Below are positions 17,758-26,676 of a stretch of DNA of 64,000 bases, piece after piece. A program made the translations under genes and the position numbers. Position 1 is the stretch's first letter. Every line of letters begins with the position of its first letter. Under the pieces are notes generated by a model. The model did not search any database. It was not told the DNA's origin and worked only from the letters and a program-made list of their open reading frames with translations. The stretch lies in contig CBDDLM010000004.1 in the NCBI GenBank assembly GCA_965230665.1, forward strand, positions 2,914,001 to 2,978,000, read 5' to 3'. The stretch comes from JAGNRR01 sp965230665. GTDB lineage: Bacteria > Bacteroidota > Bacteroidia > Chitinophagales > Chitinophagaceae.

Positions 17758-19650
17758 TTAGCCCATTATTTCACTCAGTTCGAGCCACCGCATTTCTTTT
17801 TCTTCAAGCTCTAGAGTTACTTCGGTAAGGCGGCTTGATATCTTTTCGATTTCAGTATAATCTAAGGTAGCATTACTTAGTTTGGTGCTTAGATCTTCTT
17901 TTTCTTTTTCTAGAAGTGGGAGTGCTTTTTCAATTTCTTCAAACTCTCGTTTCTCCTTATAGGAAAGTTGTCGACTTCCTGTTTTGTTTGCTGCAACAAT
18001 TGGTTCAGGTTTATTCGTTATCTCAATTGACTTTTCCTTTGGCTCATTTTTTTTGTTTTGCTGGCTATTACGATAGTCGCGATAGTTTCCAGGAAAGATA
18101 TTGATTACACCATCTCCTTCAAAAACAAATAGATGTTGTACCAATTTATCCATAAAATAGCGGTCATGACTTACCAGAATTAGACAGCCTGGATAATTCA
18201 GTAAGAAGTCTTCTAGAAGTCCAAGAGTTTGTAGGTCTAAATCGTTTGTTGGTTCATCTAGTACAAGGAAGTTCGGATTTTTAAAGAGTATACTTAAGAG
18301 TTGTAACCTTCTTTTTTCTCCTCCGCTCAACATGCTTAAAAAAGTATGTTGCTTCTCGGGAGGGAACGCAAAGCGTTCTAAGAAGTTAGAGGCACTAATT
18401 TTGGTTCCATCTGCAAGAGGAAAGTACTCTGCTTTCTCCTTTACGAATTCTATCACACGCATGTCTTTTTCCCATTGTAAACCCTTTTGGTCAAAATGTC
18501 CAAAAACGACAGTCTCACCATGATTAATCTTACCGCTATCTGCCTTTTCTATTCCCAGTGCAATTTTTAGCAAAGTACTTTTACCAACCCCATTTTTTCC
18601 CACGATCCCAATGCGCTCTCCTTTTTGAAATGTATAGTCGAACCCTTTCAGGAGTACTAAATCTTCATAAGACTTATAAACCTTTTTCATTTCAAGAATT
18701 TTTCCGCCAAGACGGTTCATTTTCACTTCAAGGGTCAGTTGACTTTCGTTTTTGTTCTTCTTGACTTTATCCTCAATATCATAAAAAGCATCTTGTCTTG
18801 CTTTTGCTTTAGTCGCTCTTCCCTGTGGTTGTCTGCGCATCCATTCCAACTCGCGGCGGTAAATGTTTTTATCCTTTGCTAGTTCACTCTGGGCTACTTC
18901 TATCCGATGCGCCTTATTCTCCAGGTAATATTGATAATTACCTGTATGTTTATAGGCCTTGTCTTTTTCTATTTCGATGAGGGTATTGCAAACCGCATCG
19001 ATAAAGTAACGGTCGTGACTTACAAGTAAAAGCGTGCTTTTGGCAGTGGTTAATTTAGACTCGAGCCATTCAATCATTCCAATGTCCAAGTGGTTTGTGG
19101 GCTCGTCAAGAATAAAAAGTGAGTCGCCTTCATAGAGTTGTGTTTCTAAAAGGGCTTGGGCAAGTGCAAGGCGTTTTTTTTGTCCACCGCTGAGTGTTTC
19201 AATCTTAGTATCAAGAGTAGGAAGTTTTAGTTTACCTATAATTTCTTTGTAAGCCCCTTCAAAATGCCAAGCATTACGATCATTCATTTGGGAGAGGAGA
19301 TCTTGGAAAGTGTCTGTCTCGGCTTGGCCTTGACTCAGAGCTGCTTCATATTGATTTAAAAGTTGGACGGTAGGATGATCCATTTCAAATAGTTGCTGCT
19401 CTATGGTATTTTCTGGATTGAAATTATTTTCTTGTTTAAGGTAGACAACTTTAATTTCTTTGTGAATCCAAAGTGTGCCTGCATCTTGTTTATCAAGCCC
19501 AGCTAAGATATTTAGAAGAGATGTTTTACCCTGACCATTTCTGGCAATCAGTGCGATTTTATCCCCTTGGTTAATATGGAATGTTATCTCCTTGAATAAG
19601 GTATTGTCGCCATACGATTTGGCAAAGCTTTCTATACTGGCAATGTGCAC
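17758..19650 (-). CDS. ABC-F family ATPase, Uup-like
   Basis: The 630-residue soluble protein has two ABC ATPase domains and no membrane segments. The first Walker A is A-R-N-G-Q-G-K-T-S (about 36-44) and the second is G-K-N-G-V-G-K-S-T (about 350). Both signatures (L-S-G-G-Q and L-S-G-G-E) and both D-E-P-T-N Walker B tails are intact. A C-terminal coiled coil (about 560-628) follows, as in Uup. ABC-F proteins act on ribosomes or, for Uup, on DNA intermediates. The length and C-terminal coiled coil favour Uup over a resistance ABC-F. Confidence 0.9.
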   Translation of the reverse strand: MHIASIESFAKSYGDNTLFKEITFHINQGDKIALIARNGQGKTSLLNILAGLDKQDAGTLWIHKEIKVVYLKQENNFNPENTIEQQLFEMDHPTVQLLNQYEAALSQGQAETDTFQDLLSQMNDRNAWHFEGAYKEIIGKLKLPTLDTKIETLSGGQKKRLALAQALLETQLYEGDSLFILDEPTNHLDIGMIEWLESKLTTAKSTLLLVSHDRYFIDAVCNTLIEIEKDKAYKHTGNYQYYLENKAHRIEVAQSELAKDKNIYRRELEWMRRQPQGRATKAKARQDAFYDIEDKVKKNKNESQLTLEVKMNRLGGKILEMKKVYKSYEDLVLLKGFDYTFQKGERIGIVGKNGVGKSTLLKIALGIEKADSGKINHGETVVFGHFDQKGLQWEKDMRVIEFVKEKAEYFPLADGTKISASNFLERFAFPPEKQHTFLSMLSGGEKRRLQLLSILFKNPNFLVLDEPTNDLDLQTLGLLEDFLLNYPGCLILVSHDRYFMDKLVQHLFVFEGDGVINIFPGNYRDYRNSQQNKKNEPKEKSIEITNKPEPIVAANKTGSRQLSYKEKREFEEIEKALPLLEKEKEDLSTKLSNATLDYTEIEKISSRLTEVTLELEEKEMRWLELSEIMG

Positions 19651-19656
19651 AGATAA

Positions 19657-20574
19657 TTATTTTATTGGTTTAGCAATAGGTGCTTGTCCTGGGGGGAGTT
19701 GAAGTATTTGAACCACGTTTTCTTGCTGTGTCCAATACCGTCCATCCCATTTTAGGCCGTCATAGGTTCCATCTGGAACATATGTATTTTTCTTGTCGGC
19801 GTCACCAACACTCGACTCACAATGATCATAGATAATAAGATCTCGTTCCTTATCGTAATTCAGTGATACTCTAGATTGCTTTTGGTATTCTAGAATAAAC
19901 CTCATTTTAGGTCGCCCCCTTGTTTTACCTTTTAGAGCAAAAACAGGAGCGCCAAATATGGCTCGGCCGTTTCGGTCAAATCCAAAAGGTTCTACTATTT
20001 TCTTATCTCCGTCAATAGAGTTGCCATTATAGCCAAAAAGGAAATAGGCATTTTGTTCACCAATTTTTTTCTGCACAATGTTATAATACTGCGCACCATA
20101 CCAACGCATATTAAAGAAGGTTGAATCTTCAGCACCTCGTATAATTTGATCCGAAGCATCTATTAAAGGTTGAAAAGAACCATCGGCTAAATGTAGTGCT
20201 CCATAATAGCGCAATTGGGTATTAGATCGTACAACATCCCAACTATATATTTTAAACTTTTTATCTTTGGGTTGAACGACCGATATTTTTTTCTTGAGTT
20301 TTTCTAAAGGAAAATCAAAGCTTTTCCGAAGTTGTAGAAAACGGCGAAAGGTTTTAATAAAAGCATAACTCCCATCGATGCGAGCTTCTGGAATAGGCGA
20401 TAGTTTCATACTATCTGCAAGAAACACGAGGGTGTCTTCCAACTTCTCGAGCATACTCATTTTACGAATATCTTCGGAATGAACTACACGTTTACTACCG
20501 TAGGTCTGAGCTTGGGAATTAAAACTAATACTTCCCAGTATGAAGATGCCTATGATTTGCAGATACAATTTCAT
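19657..20574 (-). CDS. Conserved secreted protein of unknown function
   Basis: The 305-residue protein has a signal peptide (cleavage near S-Q-A-Q, residue 23), an N-terminal helical region (about 35-100), and then a beta-rich domain with W-Y-G-A-Q-Y-Y, Y-F-L-F-G-Y-N-G and F-G-F-D-R-N-G-R-A-I-F-G-A-P-V-F. The C-terminus has D-G-L-K-W-D-G-R-Y-W-T and a Pro-rich tail. I recognise no characterised domain. It lies six bases upstream of the ABC-F gene on the same strand, so the two are likely cotranscribed. Confidence 0.7.
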   Translation of the reverse strand: MKLYLQIIGIFILGSISFNSQAQTYGSKRVVHSEDIRKMSMLEKLEDTLVFLADSMKLSPIPEARIDGSYAFIKTFRRFLQLRKSFDFPLEKLKKKISVVQPKDKKFKIYSWDVVRSNTQLRYYGALHLADGSFQPLIDASDQIIRGAEDSTFFNMRWYGAQYYNIVQKKIGEQNAYFLFGYNGNSIDGDKKIVEPFGFDRNGRAIFGAPVFALKGKTRGRPKMRFILEYQKQSRVSLNYDKERDLIIYDHCESSVGDADKKNTYVPDGTYDGLKWDGRYWTQQENVVQILQLPPGQAPIAKPIK

Positions 20575-20628
20575 GAGCGATAAAGTTACGAGTTTTATTC
20601 AGGTAATTTTTTGCCTTGTTGTTAACGT

Positions 20629-21285
20629 TTATTGTTTGATCGAGCAACCAATAGCCTTTGTTTCAGCTACTTCAGGGTCATTACCCGCCAATAAAGCATC
20701 TACTGCATTTTCAAGATATTTTTCGGTTACTTCGTTAGGTTCTTTAGCACTATCATCAATTGCTCCGATGTATTTAACCACTAAGCCGTCATCATTCTTT
20801 TGTAAAACATACATATGCGGTGTTTTAGTTGCGCCATATTGTGGGAATATTTTTTGTCCTTCGTCAAAGAGATAGGGAAATGTAAATCCTTTTTCTTCCG
20901 CACGCTCGATCATTTTGTCATAAGAGTCTTCTTCGACGATTTCCGGATCATTTGGATTGATGGCGATTAAAGGATAACCTTGTGGTTTGTATTTTTTGTC
21001 TAAAGCAATAATTCGGTCTTCGTTTGCAATAGAAAACGGGCAGTGATTACAAGTGAAGCAGATAATAAACCCTTTAGCATCCGTGTAGTCTGCAAGCGAA
21101 ACCATTTTACCGTCAATATTTTTTAGAGAGAAATCCGTGGCGAGGTCACCAATGGCGTATCCCTTTTTTTCTTCTGTTTCATTTGCTGTTGTTGCTGTAT
21201 GTTCATTGCTATCCTGAGGAGTCTCAGTTACGGTTTCGCAAGAACCAAGGAATACAATGGTAAGGACAAGGAATAGATATCTCAT
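20629..21285 (-). CDS. Thioredoxin-fold (redoxin/AhpC-TSA-like) lipoprotein
   Basis: The 218-residue protein is an exported lipoprotein (lipobox L-G-S-C16), with a Thr/Glu-rich linker and a thioredoxin-fold domain starting near D-F-S-L-K-N-I-D-G-K. The redox site is C-F-T-C-N-H-C-P (C76, C79, C82), with the CxxC pair at 79/82. This C-N-H-C-P-F type is common in Bacteroidota redoxins. It is five bases downstream of the TlpA-like gene on the same strand, suggesting a shared periplasmic disulfide or peroxide function. Confidence 0.85.
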   Translation of the reverse strand: MRYLFLVLTIVFLGSCETVTETPQDSNEHTATTANETEEKKGYAIGDLATDFSLKNIDGKMVSLADYTDAKGFIICFTCNHCPFSIANEDRIIALDKKYKPQGYPLIAINPNDPEIVEEDSYDKMIERAEEKGFTFPYLFDEGQKIFPQYGATKTPHMYVLQKNDDGLVVKYIGAIDDSAKEPNEVTEKYLENAVDALLAGNDPEVAETKAIGCSIKQ

Positions 21286-21290
21286 TATTT

Positions 21291-21818
21291 TTATTTGTTT
21301 TTTATGGTTAAAAATTCAGTTTCTAATTCTTCGAAGGTAAAACTCTTTTCAAAGAAAGCCTTATTCCCGTTCTTATAAATCACCGTTGCAGGAAGTGCCC
21401 CCGACCACTTCGGGCTTACTTGGTTGATCCAACTATTTGCATCATTATCATCCAAGACCATAATATCAGATTTGATTTGTTTTTTTTCAAGAAAAGGAAT
21501 CAAACTCTTGTGTAGCTTATTTGCAAAGTCTAGACTCACTAAAACAACCTTAACTTTTTCATCATGGTACTTTTCTAAGAGCTGATCAAAATAGGGTAGC
21601 TCTGCTACGCAAGGTGCGCACCATGTCGCCCAGAAATTAATCACGTAACATGTATCATTCTTTTGCTCAAATAGTGGCACCAAACCATCGTAGTCATAGA
21701 TTTGGATAATTCTATTTGCTGCTTTTATACTGCTCTTGGGTTTTAACACTTCAGTTTTATCCGGTTTGCAAGTTGAAAATAGGAGTAATGTGGTGATAAG
21801 AAGTATTTGGAATTTCAT
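21291..21818 (-). CDS. TlpA-family disulfide oxidoreductase lipoprotein
   Basis: The 175-residue protein has a lipobox at F-S-T-C17 and a thioredoxin fold with the active site W-A-T-W-C-A-P-C (C67/C70) and the cis-Pro region near G-A-L-P-A-T. TlpA/ResA proteins reduce periplasmic disulfides, for example in cytochrome c maturation. It is the first gene of a two-gene redox operon and is divergent from the deoxyhypusine-synthase-like gene. Confidence 0.88.
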   Translation of the reverse strand: MKFQILLITTLLLFSTCKPDKTEVLKPKSSIKAANRIIQIYDYDGLVPLFEQKNDTCYVINFWATWCAPCVAELPYFDQLLEKYHDEKVKVVLVSLDFANKLHKSLIPFLEKKQIKSDIMVLDDNDANSWINQVSPKWSGALPATVIYKNGNKAFFEKSFTFEELETEFLTIKNK

Positions 21819-21842
21819 TTCAAGATTGAAAGATGAGCACTA

Positions 21843-21850
21843 TATCTTTG
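21843..21850 (+). promoter_or_regulatory. -7 promoter box before the deoxyhypusine-synthase-like gene
   Basis: TATCTTTG matches TAnnTTTG 16 bases before the ATG at 21867. Confidence 0.45.
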
Positions 21851-21866
21851 ATGACAAAATTATTGT

Positions 21867-22841
21867 ATGAGCAAAGGACCTGTTTCACAGTTTATAGAGC
21901 ATAATTACAGACATTTTAACGCAGCGGCTTTGATGGATGCCGCTAAGGGATATGAAGCGCATATGAGTGAGGGGGGGAAGATGATGATTACTTTGGCGGG
22001 TGCAATGAGTACCGCAGAGTTAGGGATATCTCTTGCTGAAATGATTCGGCAAGATCGGGTTCAAATTATTTCATGTACGGGTGCTAACCTTGAAGAAGAT
22101 ATTATGAACCTTGTAGCGCATTCACATTATAAAAGAGTACCTCATTATCGAGAGTTAACTGCGAAGGAGGAAAGAGCCTTATTGGATGAGCATTACAACC
22201 GAGTAACAGATACCTGTATTCCTGAAGAAGAGGCTTTCCGAAGGTTACAAGCGCATATAGAGAAGATTTGGAAAGATGCAGAAGCGGCAGGTGAACGTTA
22301 TTTCCCTCATGAGTATATGTATCAAATGCTGCTCAGCGGTGTTTTGGAGCAATACTATGAAATTGATCCTAAGAACTCTTGGATGTTAGCAGCTGCAGAG
22401 AAGAACATTCCAATCATATGTCCTGGTTGGGAGGATAGTACAATGGGAAATATTTTTGCAAGTTATGTAATAAAGGATGAATTAAAAGCCAGTACAGTAA
22501 AGAGTGGCATAGAATATATGGCTTATTTAGCCGATTGGTATAAAGAAAATGCTGGCGGCAAGGGAGTTGGTTTTTTCCAGATAGGCGGTGGGATTGCGGG
22601 AGATTTTCCCATTTGTGTGGTTCCGATGATGTATCAAGATCTGGAGTGGGAGGGAGTGCCTTTTTGGAGCTATTTCTGTCAGATCAGCGATAGCACGACT
22701 TCTTACGGTAGTTATAGTGGTGCTGTACCGAATGAAAAAATCACTTGGGGTAAGTTGGATGTTGATACGCCTAAGTTTATTGTGGAGAGTGATGCCACCA
22801 TAGTTGCACCTCTCATTTTTGCATGGATATTAGGTCAATAA
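21867..22841 (+). CDS. Deoxyhypusine synthase family protein
   Basis: The 324-residue cytosolic protein follows the DHS fold. The visible family landmarks are T-G-A-N near the start, C-P-G-W-E-D-S-T-M-G-N, G-G-G-I-A-G-D-F, and the active-site lysine region T-W-G-K-L with K296, equivalent to the lysine that forms the enzyme imine in eukaryotic DHS. Bacteria lack eIF5A, so the protein cannot make hypusine on that target. Some bacterial homologues are homospermidine-synthase-like. Polyamine chemistry is an inference from the family. Confidence 0.85.
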   Translation: MSKGPVSQFIEHNYRHFNAAALMDAAKGYEAHMSEGGKMMITLAGAMSTAELGISLAEMIRQDRVQIISCTGANLEEDIMNLVAHSHYKRVPHYRELTAKEERALLDEHYNRVTDTCIPEEEAFRRLQAHIEKIWKDAEAAGERYFPHEYMYQMLLSGVLEQYYEIDPKNSWMLAAAEKNIPIICPGWEDSTMGNIFASYVIKDELKASTVKSGIEYMAYLADWYKENAGGKGVGFFQIGGGIAGDFPICVVPMMYQDLEWEGVPFWSYFCQISDSTTSYGSYSGAVPNEKITWGKLDVDTPKFIVESDATIVAPLIFAWILGQ

Positions 22842-22867
22842 ATATTTCGTAAAAATGAAGAAACGAT

Positions 22868-22875
22868 TATATTTG
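22868..22875 (+). promoter_or_regulatory. -7 promoter box for the tRNA genes
   Basis: TATATTTG lies 37 bases before the first base of tRNA-Gly, in agreement with the phylum consensus. Confidence 0.55.
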
Positions 22876-22912
22876 CAATCCGTTTTTAAATAAACGCTTG
22901 ATCTTAAAAAAT

Positions 22913-22985
<73 letters not shown>

Positions 22986-22990
22986 CATAG

Positions 22991-23029
22991 AGACCTATCT
23001 GGTTATACGCTTGATAGGTCTTATTTTTT
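22991..23029 (+). terminator. Terminator-like hairpin after tRNA-Gly
   Basis: AGACCTATC pairs perfectly with GATAGGTCT across a 13-base loop and is followed by TATTTTTT. It could terminate or attenuate between the two tRNA genes. Confidence 0.7.
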
Positions 23030-23045
23030 ACCAAACACTATTGAT

Positions 23046-23131
23046 ACCCTGGTGGTGGAATTGGTAGACACGCTGGACTTAAAATCCAGTGGCCAGTAAT
23101 GGCCGTGCGGGTTCAAGTCCCGCCTGGGGTA
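23046..23131 (+). tRNA. tRNA-Leu (anticodon TAA)
   Basis: The 86-base class II tRNA has the acceptor ACCCTGG pairing with CTGGGGT (two G-T pairs) and an A discriminator. The anticodon stem is CTGGA/TCCAG with loop CTTAAAA (TAA). A long variable arm follows (GGCCAGTAATGGCC), and the T stem is GCGGG/CCCGC with loop TTCAAGT. CCA is not encoded. Confidence 0.95.
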
Positions 23132-23132
23132 C

Positions 23133-23165
23133 AATCTCCGATCTTTTTAGGTCGGAGATTTTTTG
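23133..23165 (+). terminator. Rho-independent terminator after tRNA-Leu
   Basis: AATCTCCGA pairs with TCGGAGATT around a 10-base loop and runs into TTTTG. It ends the tRNA transcript. Confidence 0.85.
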
Positions 23166-23432
23166 TTACCTAAACATTTACATTTTCTTGGGATTAAGAA
23201 CTCTGCTAAGAAGGGATCCAGTTTAAACTCTGAAGGAAGAACAATAAGGACAAGAGTTTTACATTTAATAATGAAAGTATGGATCGCTTCTTTTCCCATA
23301 TTGAACATAACCAACTGAATTAGGTGTTTATTTTCAACGAATGGAATATGCCTTAAATCTTATACTATTATATGTATATCAACCTAAATTAGCAGTTAAT
23401 CGAAATAATTCAGGTTTGTTGCTGCAATAACC

Positions 23433-23446
23433 CTGTTGGCAGTAAT
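23433..23446 (+). other. Cassette-boundary-like core
   Basis: CTGTTGGCAGTAAT stands 18 bases before the ATG of the following small gene. It resembles the right-hand end of the boundary element found before the DUF1963 gene (AACCGTTGTGTGTCAT). The 298 bases from 23166 up to the gene otherwise contain nothing I recognise. Confidence 0.3.
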
Positions 23447-23463
23447 ACAACATAAAAAGAAAA

Positions 23464-23835
23464 ATGACTATTGATAAAAGATACAAGAACTTGATAAAAT
23501 CAATATTGATATTTATAACTCTTGCATCTTTGTTGATTTTTATCCCATGGGACTCAGATTTTGCAGGGCTTGGAATTCTATTATTGTCTGAGATTGTTGG
23601 AATATTCGTTGGAGTAGTATTATTTTCTCTAAGTACTCTGAAAATATTACAGAATAAGGAATCATTGGTTTACAACTATTTTGGAATGTTCAATTTAATA
23701 GTTGGTGTGATCCTATTAATTATTGGAGTTCTAAATATGAATTTTGCATTGCCAATAATGATGACCATAAATATCTTATTGGGAATATTAATTATATGGG
23801 ACATATTTTCCCCGTTAAAATCAAATAATAAGTAG
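23464..23835 (+). CDS. Small membrane protein of unknown function
   Basis: The 123-residue protein has four hydrophobic segments (about 13-30, 35-58, 70-90 and 95-112) with short polar ends and no recognised domain. The region around it is AT-rich and the gene sits between two boundary-like elements, so it looks like the content of a mobile cassette. No paralogue is visible in the window. Confidence 0.6.
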   Translation: MTIDKRYKNLIKSILIFITLASLLIFIPWDSDFAGLGILLLSEIVGIFVGVVLFSLSTLKILQNKESLVYNYFGMFNLIVGVILLIIGVLNMNFALPIMMTINILLGILIIWDIFSPLKSNNK

Positions 23836-23843
23836 AAAAAAAA

Positions 23844-23986
23844 CTACCGCCAACGAAGTCTATTATATTTATTGCATTTGAACTCCTTGTCGGAATTTAC
23901 GCTGATTTATTATCTTTCGGCTACGGCGTAAATAATTCTATGGATTTTTCCGTAGTATAATTATAGCTGAAACCGTTGTGTGTCAT
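23844..23986 (+). repeat. Hairpin-rich cassette-boundary element
   Basis: The segment begins CTACCGCCAACGAAGTCTA and ends TATAGCTGAAACCGTTGTGTG, and its ends can pair in part (GCCAACG with CCGTTGTG-type cores; TCTATTATA with TATAATTATAG). The interior has TTTACGC against GCGTAAAT. This layout, inverted core sites around an imperfect hairpin between two small genes, resembles an attC-like or similar single-strand recombination site. I do not know it as a named element. Confidence 0.45.
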
Positions 23987-24005
23987 ATTAAAACTGATCG
24001 ATGAA

Positions 24006-24842
24006 ATGAGCTTTTGGAAAAAAATATTTGGGAATAAAAATGAGAAAATCAGTAATAAAACTGAATCTCATTTTGATCAATATAGAAGTGAACTAAATGA
24101 ACTGAATCTAAAGTCGCTTTCTGATTTAGAAAATTTACTCAAACCATTAATAAGACAAACCACCAAACTAGATATCCAACCAGCTTCACGATTACCAGAG
24201 AACTCTCAGTTTGAATCTCATTTTGGAGGCCATCCATTTTTTGAAATAGATGAGCAATGGCCGAAAAGTAGAAATGGAAAATATTTAGATTTTGTTTTTC
24301 AACTTTTCAACTCTTCGGAATTAGAGTTGCCTAAAAATATACACTTGATTCAGTTTTTTTATGATTGGGAAAAATTTCCGTGGGATACTAAAGATGATGG
24401 TTGGTTAGTAAAAATATATGATAAAGTTGATAAGGAAAAGGTCCAATTCATTGCTAAGCCTAATGAATTAGAAAAGTCAAAATTTTGCAAAATAGAGTTT
24501 AGACCAACCCAAACATTACCGGATTGGGAAGGAATCAATTTATATGGAAGTAATGCTTCAAAATTATCGTGTGTATTAAATGAAGATGAACCTTGGGATA
24601 GTTACGACAAGGTTGTTACGAAATTAATTGGAGAACAAGACTATCAAAGTCAACTTGGAGGGTACCCCAAATGGCTTCAAGGAGATGCTACACCAAGAAA
24701 CACAGAGGGAAATCCAATGCAACTTCTATTTCAAATTGATTCAGAGGACAATGCAGGATTGATGTGGGGGGATGTCGGGCTGGTTTATGTATTCTATGAC
24801 AAAAAACGTGAAAGTATTGAATTAGCCTTGCAATGTCATTAG
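24006..24842 (+). CDS. DUF1963 (YwqG-like) protein
   Basis: The open frame begins at a TTG (23976) inside the boundary element, but the ATG at 24006 (M-S-F-W-K-K-I-F-G) is the likely start, giving 278 residues. The C-terminal domain has the DUF1963 pattern: H-F-G-G-H-P-F, then Q-L-G-G-Y-P-K-W-L-Q-G-D, the L-L-F-Q-I-D-S segment, and W-G-D-V-G-L-V-Y-V-F near the end. The biochemical role of the family is unknown, although it occurs near toxin or immunity genes in some bacteria. A boundary-like element precedes the gene and a partial one follows it. Confidence 0.78.
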   Translation: MSFWKKIFGNKNEKISNKTESHFDQYRSELNELNLKSLSDLENLLKPLIRQTTKLDIQPASRLPENSQFESHFGGHPFFEIDEQWPKSRNGKYLDFVFQLFNSSELELPKNIHLIQFFYDWEKFPWDTKDDGWLVKIYDKVDKEKVQFIAKPNELEKSKFCKIEFRPTQTLPDWEGINLYGSNASKLSCVLNEDEPWDSYDKVVTKLIGEQDYQSQLGGYPKWLQGDATPRNTEGNPMQLLFQIDSEDNAGLMWGDVGLVYVFYDKKRESIELALQCH

Positions 24843-24847
24843 AAAAA

Positions 24848-24871
24848 ACGGTACACAACAAGATGTATAAG
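24848..24871 (+). repeat. Partial cassette-boundary element
   Basis: The bases ACGGTACACAACAAGATGTA, six bases after the DUF1963 stop, resemble the left end of the full boundary element (inverse of CCGTTGTGTG), but the right end is missing before the next gene. Confidence 0.35.
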
Positions 24872-24975
24872 TATTGTTTTCAGTGATAAAACACGAGATA
24901 AAGCATAAAGCAATGATCTATACAAAACCGAGAAGTTAGTAAGTAAAGTTCATCAAGTACTCATACATAAGCCCT

Positions 24976-25500
24976 TCATCTTTTTTCTATCTTCAGCGTT
25001 TTCAATTTCGGCATAATATTTAATCCAAAATTATGTTTATTTATTCCGTCAAAGCCTTTGTTTATTATCGCGAAATTATATCCATACACAATTCTAAAAA
25101 TCCCAAACCCCATCCCAATTTCAGGTCTGAATCGAAGTGTATTCTCTTGAAAGTCGGTGTAATTAATCATGTTGAATCCCATGTTCATACCAGCAATTCC
25201 TCCTCCCAACCACAATCCTGCCTTCGCTCCCCAAATGAAGTCATTGGAAATTTTTAATTCATTTGACAATCCATAAACTAAGGTGCTTGGGTGGTGTCCG
25301 GCAACGACATTTTTCATAATCCCAATTCCTATTTCTCCAAAGTGATTTCTGTGTATTTGATAACCTGTAATGATGACCAAATCTGTTTTCATATGGTATT
25401 GATGCTGGATACGATTATCTTCTTTTAATGATACCGTTTGACAATAACCGAATTGAGGTCCTAAGGAAAAGAGTAGTATTAAAAGTCTAGTTATTTTCAT
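24976..25500 (-). CDS. Secreted protein of unknown function, possibly a small beta-barrel
   Basis: The 174-residue protein has a signal peptide ending near G-Y-C-Q-T (residue 22). Alternating aromatic and glycine patterns (A-K-A-G-L-W-L-G-G-G-I-A-G-M-N-M-G-F, M-G-F-G-I-F-R-I-V-Y-G-Y-N-F) suggest a compact outer-membrane barrel. No characterised family is recognised. It is oriented against its neighbours and its upstream side carries a third boundary-like element in the opposite orientation. Confidence 0.6.
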   Translation of the reverse strand: MKITRLLILLFSLGPQFGYCQTVSLKEDNRIQHQYHMKTDLVIITGYQIHRNHFGEIGIGIMKNVVAGHHPSTLVYGLSNELKISNDFIWGAKAGLWLGGGIAGMNMGFNMINYTDFQENTLRFRPEIGMGFGIFRIVYGYNFAIINKGFDGINKHNFGLNIMPKLKTLKIEKR

Positions 25501-25502
25501 TT

Positions 25503-25637
25503 AATTCCGTTGTAACAGTCTCAGCTATGAGCGGTTGCATAGTCTAAGTTACGTTTTACACCGAGCAACGAAAGCTTCTTTTATCGAAACGGTTACCATA
25601 AAAAAGCAGGTCTAAGATGAAAACGATTGCCGCCACA
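25503..25637 (-). repeat. Candidate cassette-boundary element, opposite orientation
   Basis: Read on the minus strand, the bases before the secreted-protein ATG are CATAGCTGAGACTGTTACAA, close to TATAGCTGAAACCGTTGTGT in the full element. The other end carries GTGGCGGCAATCG. The match is degenerate. Confidence 0.3.
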
Positions 25638-25641
25638 TTAT

Positions 25642-26676
25642 CTACTTCAGCGTGATGGTGTGTTGTTCATGAATTCCCTCCTTGGTAAGTATTTTGGCTA
25701 AATAGCATCCTTGTCGTAGTGCCGATAAATCTATTTTTTTCGCATTCTGTTCTACCTGAACGAGTATACCTAGTTGATTATATATGGAAATACTTTTTAC
25801 TGTTTCGTTCATATAAATAGTGCCCCAAGTTGGGTTAGGATATAACGCAATACGTTTTTTTCGTACATGCTCGTCAACATTTGTAGCAAACATGAATTTA
25901 AAAATTTCGAATTGATTACAACCATAAAGTACATTATCATGAGCGACCATATAATGCGCATAAAAATTCGCGAATTGCGTATTGGTATAGGGAGGCGATG
26001 TGGTCAGGTCAACATATTCTGTTACTGCACCATGTCTGAAATAAATTCGATTACCTAGAGCTGCGATACTTCGAACTTTTAAGTTCGTAATATTTGTGTT
26101 TGTTGCCGCAAAGGATGAAGCTGTGATGTCATTCAATTTCCAGATATTATTATAGTGGCTCGCTATATAAGCCTCGTTGTTATAAATAGTAAAGGTTCGA
26201 CAATCAATTGGAAAACTATATATTGAAGACCTCGTCATGCTTCCCTGTGATAGATTGTACTTTATCAAGTTTGGTGTGCTGCTCACTTCTATTATGTAAA
26301 GTGTATCTCCTACAATTTTCATATCCCTTGCGTTATATATGGTTCCCGCAACATTTTCGACACTACCCAAAGGGTTTAGTTTTATCCTTTTGAGTGAGTC
26401 TCCGTTGCCCTCTACAAAATATAAATAGTCATTGTGCCATGCCATGCCTTTAACAAATAAAGGGTTGGGGTTATTATAAAGAGTGTCTGCAGGTGAACTG
26501 AGGGATTGTAGGTCGTATCTTAGGATATACCTTTCGCTACCAGCGTATAGTTCATTATTATGAAAATGTAAGCTTTCGTTGCCTACTTGATTCGTAATAA
26601 TAACTTGTTTGTATGCTTGTGCTTGTATTGTGGTTGAGTACAGAAGTATTCCTATTAATAATGGGGCGATTTTCAT
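25642..26676 (-). CDS. Secreted beta-propeller-like protein with T9SS sorting domain
   Basis: The open frame extends to 26802, but the methionine at 26676 starts a clear signal peptide (M-K-I-A-P-L-L-I-G-I-L-L-Y, ending T-I-Q-A-Q), giving 344 residues. The body has repeated beta-strand pairs such as N-E-L-Y-A-G-S-E-R-Y and N-D-Y-L-Y-F-V-E-G-N-G, typical of a propeller. The last 75 residues are a T9SS type A sorting domain (L-Y-P-N-P-T-W-G at its start; L-A-K-I-L-T near its end). It is probably exported across the outer membrane and attached or released; the ligand is unknown. Confidence 0.78.
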   Translation of the reverse strand: MKIAPLLIGILLYSTTIQAQAYKQVIITNQVGNESLHFHNNELYAGSERYILRYDLQSLSSPADTLYNNPNPLFVKGMAWHNDYLYFVEGNGDSLKRIKLNPLGSVENVAGTIYNARDMKIVGDTLYIIEVSSTPNLIKYNLSQGSMTRSSIYSFPIDCRTFTIYNNEAYIASHYNNIWKLNDITASSFAATNTNITNLKVRSIAALGNRIYFRHGAVTEYVDLTTSPPYTNTQFANFYAHYMVAHDNVLYGCNQFEIFKFMFATNVDEHVRKKRIALYPNPTWGTIYMNETVKSISIYNQLGILVQVEQNAKKIDLSALRQGCYLAKILTKEGIHEQHTITLK

